The notes: generated by a model from the letters alone, not told the origin. 64,000 nucleotides of DNA from Candidatus Woesearchaeota archaeon (GCA_016185945.1 JACPMR010000010.1:124001-188000), one strand, 5' to 3'. Counted from the first letter of the stretch, positions 29,266 to 38,286 are shown. Numbers and translations are program-made.

Positions 29266-29435
29266 TTCAATCTGTCGCTTCGCGACATTGGTTACGCGCC
29301 TCGGCATTTTGCTGTTGAAGATTGTTTTTCTTTGTGCTCCTCCTCGGCGCAAATTTATTTTGACTGCCAGCGATACGTCCCTGAGCTGGGTTCCCACATT
29401 ATGCTTGCTAATAGTGGGAAGCGACGTCGATTGAA
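29266..29435. repeat. Intergenic TTCAATC...GATTGAA repeat, copy 2 (complete)
   Basis: A 170-bp element with matching ends: TTCAATC plus GTCGCTTC on the left, GAAGCGAC plus GATTGAA on the right. Inside are a hairpin GTCGC-TTC-GCGAC and a GCGCC...GGCGC pairing around a T-rich centre. The right arm has a further TTCCCAC...GTGGGAA stem-loop. The left 75 bp is nearly identical to the copy at 53508. The right part matches the reverse complement of the copy at 38137. It sits between two pilin genes. Confidence 0.8.
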
Positions 29436-29489
29436 TTATTTTTTTAATTGTTTTTTGATTTTTTAATTATCTGGTATTTTCCAAACAAA

Positions 29490-29960
29490 TCAAATAACAT
29501 CTATGCTGACAGAGTTCTTGCCTGCCTCTACCTTGACTTTCTTCAGCCCTGAGCTTGAAAGCCCTGGAAGCGAGCATATATTCGCGCTGCAAGTTCCGGC
29601 TGTCGTGAGATTTACAGAGGACAGGAACACAATCTCTGAAGTGCCGAAGCTTGTTGTCAAATTAAAAACAAGCTCCCTGCCGTCTATGATTATTGCGCTG
29701 TAAACACTATCTGGAACATTAAGCTCAAGTGTTGTCTTGGAGCCCTGCCCTGAATAGAATATTGACTCTGCGGCATCAATTATCCCCCTGCCCAGCTTTG
29801 TCAGCTGCGCATCAGCTATCTCCTGAGTTGATTCTTTTGAATAGCTGTAAAACAGGTAGGTTGTCGGCACTATTATTGCGAAAGTAAGGGCAACCACAAG
29901 CAGGTATTCCATTGATGCCTGGGCCTTTCCATGCCCTTTAGCTTGATGTGATTTTTCCAT
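29490..29960 (-). CDS. Class III signal peptide pilin-like protein
   Basis: A 156-residue protein. The leader GHGKAQASMEY precedes a hydrophobic helix (LLVVALTFAIIVPTTYLF), the archaeal type IV prepilin pattern with Glu at position +5. The globular part is beta-rich with a Cys pair (CSANIC). Its start overlaps the 3' end of the next pilin gene upstream (29938-30408) by 23 bp, indicating a shared transcript. Confidence 0.83.
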   Translation of the reverse strand: MEKSHQAKGHGKAQASMEYLLVVALTFAIIVPTTYLFYSYSKESTQEIADAQLTKLGRGIIDAAESIFYSGQGSKTTLELNVPDSVYSAIIIDGRELVFNLTTSFGTSEIVFLSSVNLTTAGTCSANICSLPGLSSSGLKKVKVEAGKNSVSIDVI

Positions 29961-30408
29961 TTATCTTGCCATTTACTATATGCACAGGCTTACTAGGAGT
30001 GTTGACGGCATAATAGCTCATTGAAATTTTTAACTCTGCTCTTGTGCCTGCAATATAGCCGCCGCCGGAGCATGATTCAAATTTTATGTCTTTTTCAGAG
30101 GCGTGAGACCAGTCAAATGCAGCTTGAGGAGCGCAGCTTATTGGAGGGGTAGCATCATTTGTTATCTGAAGCGATGTGACCTTTACATCTTCTCCCAGAT
30201 TATTGACCAGCTTTATCCTGACTTCGGACGGCTTTAAGCCAAAATCCAGGCACTTGAACTGGGACGGGAAAACGCATTTCTGCGGCAAATATTTGCCAAA
30301 ATCAAAAACTCCAAAGTAGTAGAGCGCGCCTATTGTAAGAGCGATGGCAAAAAAAGCCCATACATATGTGGTGAGAAACTCTAAGGCAGCTTGCGACTTT
30401 TTATGCAT
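29938..30408 (-). CDS. Pilin-like protein (AALEFLTTY type)
   Basis: A 156-residue protein with leader MHKKSQAALEFLTTY and a long hydrophobic helix, the form of class III signal peptide seen in many DPANN pilins. The head domain has conserved cysteines (QKC, FKCLDF, ISC, SC) and is clearly related to the pilin at 30795-31295. The two probably form or decorate the same pilus. The 386-bp region upstream holds an array of hairpins. Confidence 0.85.
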   Translation of the reverse strand: MHKKSQAALEFLTTYVWAFFAIALTIGALYYFGVFDFGKYLPQKCVFPSQFKCLDFGLKPSEVRIKLVNNLGEDVKVTSLQITNDATPPISCAPQAAFDWSHASEKDIKFESCSGGGYIAGTRAELKISMSYYAVNTPSKPVHIVNGKINGKITSS

Positions 30409-30434
30409 TTTAACCTCTTTTTAAAAGTCAAAAA

Positions 30435-30720
30435 CCACCCATCATAGATGGGTGGCATGAATATGTCAGCATAAACATAGCGTGGTTTTGGACATCACAA
30501 AATTCCACTTATTCATGGGTTGTTTTTGAGCATCGCGAAAATCGTAGATTTTCGGGATCCTGAAAATTCATTGAATTTTCAGGATATCCAAATTCCATGC
30601 AATGTCATTGTTACACTTAAACCACTTGTCAAAAATTCCATTAATATATAAAAAATACATGGAATTTTTGAGCATGCTCAGAAATCGCAACTATTATAAA
30701 ATGTATATTGCGATTTCTGA
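30435..30720. other. Array of five perfect hairpins in a pilin intergenic region
   Basis: Five separate perfect inverted repeats occupy the 386-bp gap. They are 30435-30455 (8-bp arms CCACCCAT), 30536-30554 (8 bp CGAAAATC), 30557-30585 (13-bp arms with core CCTGAAAATTC), 30630-30670 (12 bp CAAAAATTCCAT) and 30678-30720 (13 bp TCAGAAATCGCAA). On the minus strand the first is followed by TTTTT, like an intrinsic terminator, only about 26 bp before the pilin ATG at 30408. The region is either the 3' end of the upstream pilin message or a structured leader. It contains no ORF worth calling. Confidence 0.7.
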
Positions 30721-30794
30721 CATATGAAACATAAGTGGGGTTTTGATATTTAAAATCTAAAGAAGACAATATATAAAATTTGCGTTTTCAAGAA

Positions 30795-31295
30795 TTATAT
30801 AACAGTCGAGAATATTTCGCCGTTTACTTCCTTAGCGTAATTAGAGCCGCTGGATACTGTATAATAGGCTATTTTAAACAGGACTTTTCCCTTCTCTCCG
30901 GAAAGCATACCAGATGCTGCTGAATTGCAGCCGCTCCATGTTAAGTCCACAATCTCTCCCGTCTTCCAGCCTGTAGGCCATGGCGGAGGAGTGGTGCATG
31001 CATATTTAGTTGCTGTTTCGCTGTCGAGTGTTATTGAACTGACTGTTATAGGCTCTCCTATGTTATTCTTCAGCTTAATTTTGAATGTACCGGTAGTTGC
31101 ACCTACATAAGCTACCTGGTAGTCAAGGCATTGGAACTCAGGACCCATTGTGCACCTGTTTGGAAGCACTTTGCTCGGCTTCAAAATGCCAAAATATGCA
31201 AGAGTGCCTATCATTATCAAAATTATCAGAAATGCCCAGCCGTATGTTGTGAGAAACTCCAATGCCGCCTGAGCCTTAGGGCTTTTAATTTTCAT
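30795..31295 (-). CDS. Pilin-like protein (AALEFLTTY type), paralogue
   Basis: About 166 residues from the ATG at 31295, which is preceded by GGTTGATAAGA; an upstream in-frame TTG at 31304 is less likely. The leader KAQAALEFLTTYGWAFLIILIMIG is a class III signal peptide. The head shares cysteine spacing and order (NRC, FQCLDY, YAC, SGC) with the pilin at 29938-30408, so the two are paralogues. It is downstream of the pilus membrane proteins and is a candidate major pilin. Confidence 0.85.
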   Translation of the reverse strand: MKIKSPKAQAALEFLTTYGWAFLIILIMIGTLAYFGILKPSKVLPNRCTMGPEFQCLDYQVAYVGATTGTFKIKLKNNIGEPITVSSITLDSETATKYACTTPPPWPTGWKTGEIVDLTWSGCNSAASGMLSGEKGKVLFKIAYYTVSSGSNYAKEVNGEIFSTVI

Positions 31296-31368
31296 TCTTA
31301 TCAACCATCTTTTTTGATTTTAATCCAATCTATTGTTTATAAATCTTTCGATTAGTGATTTTATTTAG

Positions 31369-32394
31369 TCATAAAATACTGCCAAACAATGACGTGAAAA
31401 TTTTCATAAAAAGGAAAAAAAATGACATTGAACCAAAAATATAAAGCGGAAGGTACTTAAGCCCGCCTTTTATGTCCCCTTTTTCAACTATAGCAACTAT
31501 CAGCGAGGAGAAAAGGGATATGACAAATATTGCAACCATTGAAAATATCCTGAAGTCATTGGGATTTATGTTAACCTTTGAAAACAAGAATGGAAGGGTT
31601 GCCGCCTTTTGGGCTGCAACTGAAAGCTGCCCTACAAATTTTAAGGTGAGTATCAGCAGATGAAACGAAAGCGCAAACAGCAAGGGGCTTATTACAACAA
31701 CAATAACCGAGATGAATATTACATACGCTATTGAAGCTGCAGACATCTCGTCTTTCAGCGCTTTTGTTTCCTTCAAATTGTCCACAAGCCTGTCGATAAG
31801 CTGGGCAACATTGCCTCCGCTTTCAATTTCGCTTATTACCAAGTCGACTGTCCTGCGAAGCATCAATGAGTCGTATTTTTCAGAGAGTTCTATCAGTGCC
31901 TTGCTGACCTCGTAGCCCGTCATCACTTTTTTTGAGGCCTTTGCCATCTCGCTCCCCAGAACGCTGAATCTTGGCTTTATCGCTGCCCACAGAGCCCTTT
32001 CAAAAGTCATGCCTCCTTTCAGATTGGCTGAGAGGATCTGAAGAAAATCCGGCAACTGCTCTTCCATCGTTTTTGTCCTTCGGTATATCCTCAAATCCAA
32101 GTAAAAATACACAAGCAATATGAATAATGCTGCAAAAAATAATTGTATGGCTGCCCATGCAATGAAGGAATAAACATAAACCTCAAAAAGCGAGAATTTT
32201 TTCAGGTATGGATAAATAAAGACTATAAAAATCAATGTTGTTATAAAAGCTGAGATATAAAACAAAACTCCGAAGAACTTGTACGGGACTTCATTAAAGC
32301 CTGCCTTGAGCAGGTATCTTCTCAAATTCGGCGCAAGCTTCTTTGGCACGAATGCCTTTCCAAATTCCTCCAAGAATATTATTTTGAGTGCCAT
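31369..32394 (-). CDS. GspF/TadC-like pilus platform membrane protein
   Basis: A 341-residue inner platform protein of the type II secretion/type IV pilus family (GspF, TadB/TadC, FlaJ). Membrane segments are near residues 41-65, 75-100, 220-245 and at the C-terminus, around a cytoplasmic domain with the family motif (QLPDFLQILSANLKGGMTFERAL). It is about half the length of FlaJ. It overlaps the end of the next platform gene upstream (TGATG), so the two are translated together and probably form a heteromeric platform for the ATPase. Confidence 0.88.
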   Translation of the reverse strand: MALKIIFLEEFGKAFVPKKLAPNLRRYLLKAGFNEVPYKFFGVLFYISAFITTLIFIVFIYPYLKKFSLFEVYVYSFIAWAAIQLFFAALFILLVYFYLDLRIYRRTKTMEEQLPDFLQILSANLKGGMTFERALWAAIKPRFSVLGSEMAKASKKVMTGYEVSKALIELSEKYDSLMLRRTVDLVISEIESGGNVAQLIDRLVDNLKETKALKDEMSAASIAYVIFISVIVVVISPLLFALSFHLLILTLKFVGQLSVAAQKAATLPFLFSKVNINPNDFRIFSMVAIFVISLFSSLIVAIVEKGDIKGGLKYLPLYIFGSMSFFFLFMKIFTSLFGSIL

Positions 32395-33212
32395 CAGAGA
32401 TTCACCATCGGCCTTATTGACTTGAACATTGTTATGAATATAAACTCAATAATTCCAAAGAAAAACACAAACAAAAGCAGTGCCTTCAAATCAATAGGCA
32501 AATTAATGAAGCTTGATATGACAATAAGCATTGCAATGCCAAGCGAAGGCAGTATAACGGCTCCAAGCATATAAAAAATAACCAAAGTACTGAGCTTTTT
32601 CCCGTATTTCTTTATCTCTATTTCCTCTTCCTTGGTTATTTCGTCCAAAACCGATTCAAGCGGCTTTGTGACATCGATGCCAAGCTGCAACGCGTTGTTT
32701 ACATGAAACAGTATTTTTCTCAATTTATCGGAAGGCGAGTAAACCATTGCGTTGTTAAGAGCCTTCTCAATTGTATTGCCTGTGTTAATGTCGTCAACTA
32801 TTTCCTTTATGTATTTTGCAGCTATGCCCCTGCTTTCAGAGGTTTCTATCAGCGCATTGAGCAAAGGCCTTCCGGAATAAAGCTTCACAAGCAGATATCT
32901 TCCAATAAAAAGCGCTTCTTTGTTGATTTCACGCTCTCTTTTCCTTATTTTTGCCTTCACTGTAAGAAAGGAATATTCAAAAAGCAGGATGAATATTACA
33001 ACAAATATCGGCGCAAGAAGCGGCAATGGCAATTTTGCCTTTTGAAGCACGAAAAAAAAAAGAGACGTAAACAAAAATGCGTACAAGGCATTTATTTTGA
33101 GATTCTTATTCACGAATTCTACAGGAGTATAAGGCAGGTGGGCTATCCTTAGCCCTGTCTTCAGGTTTGGAGAAAGTGAAGCTATTCTGTCTACAAAGCC
33201 GATTTTACACAC
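32394..33212 (-). CDS. Second GspF/TadB-like pilus platform membrane protein
   Basis: A 272-residue membrane protein with an N-terminal pair of membrane segments, a cytoplasmic helical domain (GRYLLVKLYSGRPLLNALIETSESRGIAAKYIKEIV) and two C-terminal segments, the same plan as its neighbour. Its start overlaps the end of the secretion ATPase gene by 8 bp. Two consecutive half-size platform proteins recall the TadB/TadC pair rather than a single archaellum FlaJ. Confidence 0.86.
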   Translation of the reverse strand: MCKIGFVDRIASLSPNLKTGLRIAHLPYTPVEFVNKNLKINALYAFLFTSLFFFVLQKAKLPLPLLAPIFVVIFILLFEYSFLTVKAKIRKREREINKEALFIGRYLLVKLYSGRPLLNALIETSESRGIAAKYIKEIVDDINTGNTIEKALNNAMVYSPSDKLRKILFHVNNALQLGIDVTKPLESVLDEITKEEEIEIKKYGKKLSTLVIFYMLGAVILPSLGIAMLIVISSFINLPIDLKALLLFVFFFGIIEFIFITMFKSIRPMVNL

Positions 33213-34659
33213 CCTTTACCTGCATAAACGGCTTGTTGTGGTAGTACTTTGACATTATCAAGCCAATTTTATTGACATCTGTTATGTTCTTGCTTCCCAT
33301 CCATTTCAAAATTTCAATCTTTGAATGAATGTCTGATGATACTTCTGATTTTGAAAGTCCTGTGTAAAGGTTTAATGTCTCAGCAATTGCAACCGGCTCA
33401 TTGACAATTTCCAAAGTGTCCTTGATTGGGTTTAACTGCATCAATACATTTGGATCACCGCTTGGCAGTATTTCGGCAATCTGCAAAGTTCTCCTTCTTC
33501 CAGTTCTTCGGTTGATGTGCTGCACACATATAAGCGAAAGGGCTGACAAAAGCTGCTTTGGCAAGTCAATAGGCGGGTTTGTAAGCCTGACTATCACCTC
33601 TATCACATTGCTTGCATGCAATGTTCCATAAACAGAATGTCCTGTGTGCATTGCCTCGAAAAGCACTTCTGCTTCCCTTTTTCTTCTTATTTCTCCCACT
33701 ATTATTCTGTCAGGCCTCATTCTTAATGAGTTAACTATCAAATCGAGCATTTCAATGCCGCCTTTGCCTTCTGGATTTGGAAGCCTTGTTTCCATAGGCA
33801 CCCAGTGCAGCATTTTCGGCAGTATAAGCTCGCGAGTGTCTTCAATTGAGATAATTCTTTGATTTGGCGGAAAAAAGTTTGAGATTGCATTCAGCATGCT
33901 TGTCTTTCCAGAAGCTGTGCCGCCTGCAACTATTGTTGACAATTCATTCTGAACAGCCATCCAGAGCAATGCAGCGCCTTCATAGGATATTGTTTTTTCT
34001 TTTATGAAGTCTATTATAGTCCATGGCTTGACTGCAAATTTTCTTATGGTTATTGTATTTCCTTTTGACGAGATTGGCGCAAGAGTTGCATTTACCCTGT
34101 CGCCTGTCTTTAAATGCGCATCCATGAGAGGGTTGAGCAATGTTATTTCCTTGCCCACATCTCGGCCTATTATTGTTGAGTAATGCCTTATTCTGGCTTC
34201 ATTTGGCAATAAAACATTTGTCTTCAGCCAGCCGTGCTTTCGGTGGTAAACCCATACCGGTTCTTTGGAGTTGTTGATTACAACCTCCTCCAAGTTCGTG
34301 TCCTTGAGAAGTATGTCCAGATTTCCCAGTCCAATGTTCTGCTGAAGTATGTAATTTATCAGCATGTCCATTGTCTTTCTGCCTGCGTTCGGGAAATATT
34401 TTGCAAGCAATTTCAGTATTTTTTCCTTGAACTGCTCCTGTATGTCATAAACGCTTTCCTCTTCGCTCACTGCTTTTGTCTCTTCTGAGACAAACTCGTC
34501 CCTGATCTTCTCGAGAATCAGCTTTGTTGTGTCGCTTATATTGGTTATTGAAATGCTATATGTCGGCACCGGGTCATCTTTTTTTGCAATAATTGCAACA
34601 TCAACAACTATGTCGTTTACGATAAGTTCATAAGAATCAATTATTTTTTCGTCTTGCAT
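33205..34659 (-). CDS. Type II/IV secretion (FlaI/TadA-like) ATPase
   Basis: A 484-residue hexameric ATPase that powers pilus assembly. An N-terminal domain is followed by the RecA-like domain with Walker A GGTASGKTS near residues 243-251, the Asp box (IEDTRELILP), a Walker B-like IIVGEIRRKRE near 317-327 and the His box (GHSVYGTLHA). These are the signatures of GspE/TadA/FlaI/VirB11 proteins. It is the head of a tight cluster with the two platform proteins. A gap containing half of a repeat element separates it from the upstream coiled-coil gene. Confidence 0.94.
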   Translation of the reverse strand: MQDEKIIDSYELIVNDIVVDVAIIAKKDDPVPTYSISITNISDTTKLILEKIRDEFVSEETKAVSEEESVYDIQEQFKEKILKLLAKYFPNAGRKTMDMLINYILQQNIGLGNLDILLKDTNLEEVVINNSKEPVWVYHRKHGWLKTNVLLPNEARIRHYSTIIGRDVGKEITLLNPLMDAHLKTGDRVNATLAPISSKGNTITIRKFAVKPWTIIDFIKEKTISYEGAALLWMAVQNELSTIVAGGTASGKTSMLNAISNFFPPNQRIISIEDTRELILPKMLHWVPMETRLPNPEGKGGIEMLDLIVNSLRMRPDRIIVGEIRRKREAEVLFEAMHTGHSVYGTLHASNVIEVIVRLTNPPIDLPKQLLSALSLICVQHINRRTGRRRTLQIAEILPSGDPNVLMQLNPIKDTLEIVNEPVAIAETLNLYTGLSKSEVSSDIHSKIEILKWMGSKNITDVNKIGLIMSKYYHNKPFMQVKGV

Positions 34660-34683
34660 TTTTATTTGGAAATTTTTATCGAC

Positions 34684-34737
34684 AAGCGGATTACTTTATT
34701 CACTTTTCAAATCCAAATGTCGCTCTCGTTGATTGAA
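34684..34737. repeat. Half copy of the intergenic repeat family
   Basis: Only the right module is present: AAGCGGATTACTTT at the start and GTCGCTCTCGTTGATTGAA at the end, matching 53619-53671 with a diverged middle. It lies just upstream of the secretion ATPase gene. No left module is visible. Confidence 0.65.
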
Positions 34738-34817
34738 TTATTTTTGTTGTATATTGTTGTTTTTTTGGTTTTATTTTTTATTATGTAATGTTACCTAATT
34801 GGTTTAAATTTTTATTT

Positions 34818-35762
34818 TTATTGCAGTGTCCTTATCTTTGCGTGTATTGCCTTTGCCTCTGCATCGTTTGGATCGAGCTGCAATGCTTCTCCGATTTCCT
34901 TGGCTGCCTCGTTGTAAAATCCTTTTTGCAGATTTTTCTTTGCGCGCTCTTTTTTGATGCTCGATAATGAGCTTGTTTCTTGCGGCAGGGCACTTTGACG
35001 GACATGCTGCTGCCTTAGCTGGCTTTGCAGCTCCGATATTTCATTGTATATGCTTAGATTCTTGTAAATTTCCAAAATCTTCATGCCGACTGAGTTCCTC
35101 TGCATAAAAAATCCCTCTGGCACTTGGTTGTAAAGCTGTATGCACTTGTTGTAATTGTAGACTGCATTTGCCATGTCGTTTGCCTGTATTGCAAAGTTTG
35201 TTTTGTCTATAAGCTGGCTTATTTCATGCATCAAGGAGGCTACCTTTCTTATAAGCTCGCTGTCTGTTGTGTTTTTCAGCTCTTTGTAAAAGTCGCTTAT
35301 CTGCTGCTCCAGCATCCTCTTTTCCTCAAAAAATACATTGGGTATTGAATTAAAAATGGCTTGGATTTCTGAATAAAGCTTGAGCGGCATTTCCCTTTTG
35401 CCTTCCTTGAAGGATGCTCTTGCACTGCTTATCAACTCGTTTATTTGCATTGATTTTCTTTTTACATCGCTGAGCGCCTGGCTTAAAACACTTGATAATT
35501 GCCTGCCGAGAATCAGCAACTGCCCATACAATTCTTTATTCCATTTCAGCTTCTGCTGCATAAGAGCATGCCAAAGCTGAAGATAAGATTGCTCTGCCTG
35601 TTTGAGGTTGCCTTTGCTCAAACTGGCTTTTATGTTTTCAAACAAAGAATGCTGCTCAGGTGCGCCTTCAAATTCGGGAATTTCAATTGCTTCCTTTTCA
35701 GATTTGCCTGTCTGTAAACCTAAGTCAGAAAGCTCTCTATCCAAAAACTCATCAATGTCCAT
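34818..35762 (-). CDS. Helical/TPR-like protein of the pilus cluster
   Basis: A 314-residue soluble protein, almost entirely predicted helix with heptad-like stretches. Its C-terminal TPR-like repeat (KKNLQKGFYNEAAKEIGEALQLDPNDAEAKAIHAKI) is at about 275-312. It has no signal peptide or membrane segment. Position between the ATPase and a winged-helix-like gene suggests a cytoplasmic accessory or regulatory protein of pilus assembly. A specific role cannot be assigned. Confidence 0.72.
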   Translation of the reverse strand: MDIDEFLDRELSDLGLQTGKSEKEAIEIPEFEGAPEQHSLFENIKASLSKGNLKQAEQSYLQLWHALMQQKLKWNKELYGQLLILGRQLSSVLSQALSDVKRKSMQINELISSARASFKEGKREMPLKLYSEIQAIFNSIPNVFFEEKRMLEQQISDFYKELKNTTDSELIRKVASLMHEISQLIDKTNFAIQANDMANAVYNYNKCIQLYNQVPEGFFMQRNSVGMKILEIYKNLSIYNEISELQSQLRQQHVRQSALPQETSSLSSIKKERAKKNLQKGFYNEAAKEIGEALQLDPNDAEAKAIHAKIRTLQ

Positions 35763-35779
35763 TTTAGTTACAGGTTCAT

Positions 35780-36268
35780 CTATAAATATGAAATATATTT
35801 ATTCCAGATATCCTCTATTTTTTCTCCAGGCAGATTTCTTTCCTTTGCCTTTCTCAAAAATTCTGCCCTTATCTGAACTAGGTTTTGCTGCAGATACCTC
35901 CTCCATAGCCCCTCAATGTGCTCGTGCGGCACATTCCTCTCTTTTGCCTTCTCGTAAAACTGCTCTTTTGTTATAAGCCCTTCTGTAAAGCTCTTTTCCT
36001 TGCGCTCTGTTTCCTGCACGCCTTCCTTGTATATGTAAACATAGGGTGTAGTGAATTTGTATTCAAGTCCAAATACCTTTTCCTCCACCAAAAAATCTAT
36101 CAATGCCTGGACGCTGTCAACAGACATTTTAAGCTTTTTGGCAGCTTCTTCTACCGATATTTTCTTGCTTATGTTGACTAGCTCAACAAGCTCGTCTGCT
36201 ACTGTCCTCAGCACATTGTCAGCGGGCATATTCTTAAATTTGATGGATGATATAAAAACTTTAGTCAT
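35780..36268 (-). CDS. Winged-helix-like protein of the pilus cluster
   Basis: A 162-residue soluble protein. The N-terminal half has a helix-turn-helix-like pattern (KKISVEEAAKKLKMSVDSVQALIDFLVEEKVFGLEYKF), and the C-terminal half carries two repeated segments (KERNVPHEHIEGLWRRYL and KERNLPGEKIEDIWNKYI). A TATA-like ATATTTAAATA at about 36307-36317 gives it its own promoter, and it is the first gene of a short operon with the helical protein 17 bp downstream. It may regulate the pilus genes, or be structural. Confidence 0.7.
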   Translation of the reverse strand: MTKVFISSIKFKNMPADNVLRTVADELVELVNISKKISVEEAAKKLKMSVDSVQALIDFLVEEKVFGLEYKFTTPYVYIYKEGVQETERKEKSFTEGLITKEQFYEKAKERNVPHEHIEGLWRRYLQQNLVQIRAEFLRKAKERNLPGEKIEDIWNKYISYL

Positions 36269-36364
36269 TGTCTGTGAGTAGCAACGTAATTGACTTTTTT
36301 GTTTAATATTTAAATATCTTTTATTTTAGATTTTTAAATCCGCCTTCGGCAAACTTTAGTGCTC

Positions 36365-36394
36365 GGCAAAACTTTTCTATCATTAAGTTTTGCC
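36365..36394. terminator. Strong hairpin downstream of the 36501 gene
   Basis: Perfect 10-bp arms GGCAAAACTT and AAGTTTTGCC around a 10-base loop. It is next to a second small hairpin-like CCGCCTTCGGC and to GTTGATTGATT, suggesting a decayed copy of the intergenic repeat family. It lies between the stop at 36501 and the promoter of the gene starting at 36268, so it may end or stabilise the upstream message. Confidence 0.5.
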
Positions 36395-36500
36395 TTGCCT
36401 ATAAATTTAAAATTTTTGAAATTTTTATTTTGTTGATTGATTTTTTATTATTGAATTAATTTTTATCATTAAATTTTGTTTTTATTGCTGTTTCATATTT

Positions 36501-37481
36501 TTAACAAGTCTTTACAGCATCTTGGGCTGTTATGTTATACTTTATTACATTGTCAAAGTCCAGCTTGAAGTGCCTGAACTCGTCCCATAATCCGGTTATG
36601 TTGTAAAGCTGCGTGCAGTTATTCTGGAATTTATGCGTCCAAAAAAGATAATCGATGTAGCTTTCCCTCTGGTCAGACGGGCTTATTTTGTTTGGGTTGA
36701 CAAATGCCTCGATGCCGCAGCAGGTTGAATTTGCAATTGTGTTTGTGAATCTCATCAAAAAGCCTGGAGCTTTTTCTGACTGGATGTAAGTGCCGTTTCT
36801 TACGTGCTCCCTTACACTTGTTATGTTCCACTGGTTGAAAGGCACGCTTGATTTCTTAACCTGGTTTGTGTATGCCTTGTTTGTGTTTACAAGAAAATAA
36901 GGATCGTGCAGCCCTTCTATGCTGATTGTTGTTGTGATTACAGAATTTCTTTTCCACTCAGCAACATTTGATTTAATTGTTAAATTTATGTTAAGGGCAG
37001 AGTCAATATTCCATGGCTTTGTCTGGAATACACTAACGTTGTTGACTATGATTGTTGCGTTTACATTCAAAGTGTCTTTTGCCGACTCAACTATTCTATT
37101 GTTCCAATCAGTTAATGTGTTGTTCTCCATAATTTTTTTGCCTGTTACCGAGTCAATAGGCTCTCCGCCAATTTTTCCTGTCAGCATAACCTCTGAAAAT
37201 GCAGAGTCAAGGTTTGGAATGTAGGAGCCGGTTGAGTTCATGTAGAATATCAAAGACAAGATTGCCTTGTGGGTTGTTGCTCTGAGCACTGTTTCCAAGT
37301 ATCGATTTTCCAAATCGCTTACAAAGCTGTCAACAGAGCTTATCCTTGCCCTTACTGACTGCAAATCCTTCTGCAAGCTTATGTCTGCCTGCGGCGTTGA
37401 TACAAGCAAGAATACTGCCATTAGAGTTATTGCAATAAATGTGAAGAATATGCCCTTCTTTTTCATTGCTATCTTTCCCAT
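36501..37481 (-). CDS. Membrane-anchored pilus-associated protein
   Basis: About 326 residues from the ATG at 37481, chosen because it follows AGAGGTG; the open frame extends to 37511. The N-terminus is MKKKGIFFTFIAITLMAVFLLV, a single membrane segment, then a helical stretch and a large extracellular beta-rich domain with N-glycosylation sequons and cysteines (CCGIEAF). It overlaps the end of the upstream pilin-like gene by 13 bp. It was not recognised as a named family; it is probably a minor pilin or pilus-tip/assembly protein. Confidence 0.72.
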   Translation of the reverse strand: MGKIAMKKKGIFFTFIAITLMAVFLLVSTPQADISLQKDLQSVRARISSVDSFVSDLENRYLETVLRATTHKAILSLIFYMNSTGSYIPNLDSAFSEVMLTGKIGGEPIDSVTGKKIMENNTLTDWNNRIVESAKDTLNVNATIIVNNVSVFQTKPWNIDSALNINLTIKSNVAEWKRNSVITTTISIEGLHDPYFLVNTNKAYTNQVKKSSVPFNQWNITSVREHVRNGTYIQSEKAPGFLMRFTNTIANSTCCGIEAFVNPNKISPSDQRESYIDYLFWTHKFQNNCTQLYNITGLWDEFRHFKLDFDNVIKYNITAQDAVKTC

Positions 37482-37999
37482 ACAAACACCTCTGCCTTGT
37501 AAGGGCCCCATATGCTGCTTGTTGTCTTGTTGAGTATTCCGAATGTAATTTTCTTTGAAGTGAGCAGAATCTCTGTGTTGTTCCTTGACTTGATATGCTC
37601 TGCTGAAGGTACTCTTGGATAAAGCAAAGCGCCTTCCATTACAACTTCATATCTGAATTGTTCTGGCACAACACCTTTTGAGACATTCTGTATGAATTTT
37701 TCTGCAATGTCGAGCTTGTTTGTCGCATAAAACTCCCCTGTCTGCTGCAGCAAGGAGTTTTCCGGCTCGGTTATCTGACCCTGCAGCCAGAGCTGTCCCC
37801 CGATGCCTGCATATTGGTTGTTAAGCTCGCTTATCTTTGTGTTGGCCAAAAAGTCAAGCACGTCATCTGCAAGAAAGCTAACCTGAGCTGTCTGGGGCGC
37901 ACTAAAATAGGAAGATGAGATTATGAAAACACCTATTACGAGAACGAATAATCCAAGCACAGCGTCCAGTATAAAGAAATAACCCCTCTTTTTTTGCAT
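37469..37999 (-). CDS. Pilin-like membrane-anchored protein
   Basis: About 176 residues from the ATG at 37999. The open frame extends upstream to 38104, but a TATA box (CTATAAATAC) lies about 25 bp before 37999, so the longer start would be outside the transcript. The N-terminus MQKKRGYFFILDAVLGLFVLVIGVF resembles a prepilin or N-terminal anchor, and the rest is a soluble extracellular domain. It overlaps the downstream gene by 13 bp. It probably works in the same pilus. Confidence 0.72.
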   Translation of the reverse strand: MQKKRGYFFILDAVLGLFVLVIGVFIISSSYFSAPQTAQVSFLADDVLDFLANTKISELNNQYAGIGGQLWLQGQITEPENSLLQQTGEFYATNKLDIAEKFIQNVSKGVVPEQFRYEVVMEGALLYPRVPSAEHIKSRNNTEILLTSKKITFGILNKTTSSIWGPYKAEVFVWER

Positions 38000-38136
38000 T
38001 TTCCATTTGAATCTTGGAATTAGTGTATTTATAGTTTTTTGTTTTGGAGAAAATAAAAGGGCTATTAAAATAACAATCAAAAAAATAATGTTTAGATAAA
38101 ACAAAAATTATAACAAATCAAAACTCAAAAAATTAA

Positions 38137-38286
38137 TTCAAAAACACGTCGCTTCCCAACATATGCAAGCTATAATGGGAGCCCAGCTCAGGAATATTAC
38201 ACTATATGACTGAGATTTATAGTGCTACTGCAAAAGCTGGTCTCCTTATTCGCGATTGCATATAAAGGACGCTCTCGTTGATTGAA
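38137..38286. repeat. Intergenic repeat family, copy at 38.1 kb
   Basis: The left part (CGTCGCTTCCCA ... CCCAGCTCAG) matches the reverse complement of the right half of the copy at 29266-29435. The right part (GATTTATAGTGCTACTG ... CGCTCTCGTTGATTGAA) matches the reverse complement of the copy at 9756. The left end has decayed to TTCAAAAAC. It lies in the 235-bp gap upstream of the pilin-like gene starting at 37999. Confidence 0.7.

Noticed and set aside
32703..33152. 149-codon plus-strand ORF
   Set aside because: It is antisense to the GspF/TadB-like gene; its Cys/Phe/Lys-rich product has no pattern of a real protein.
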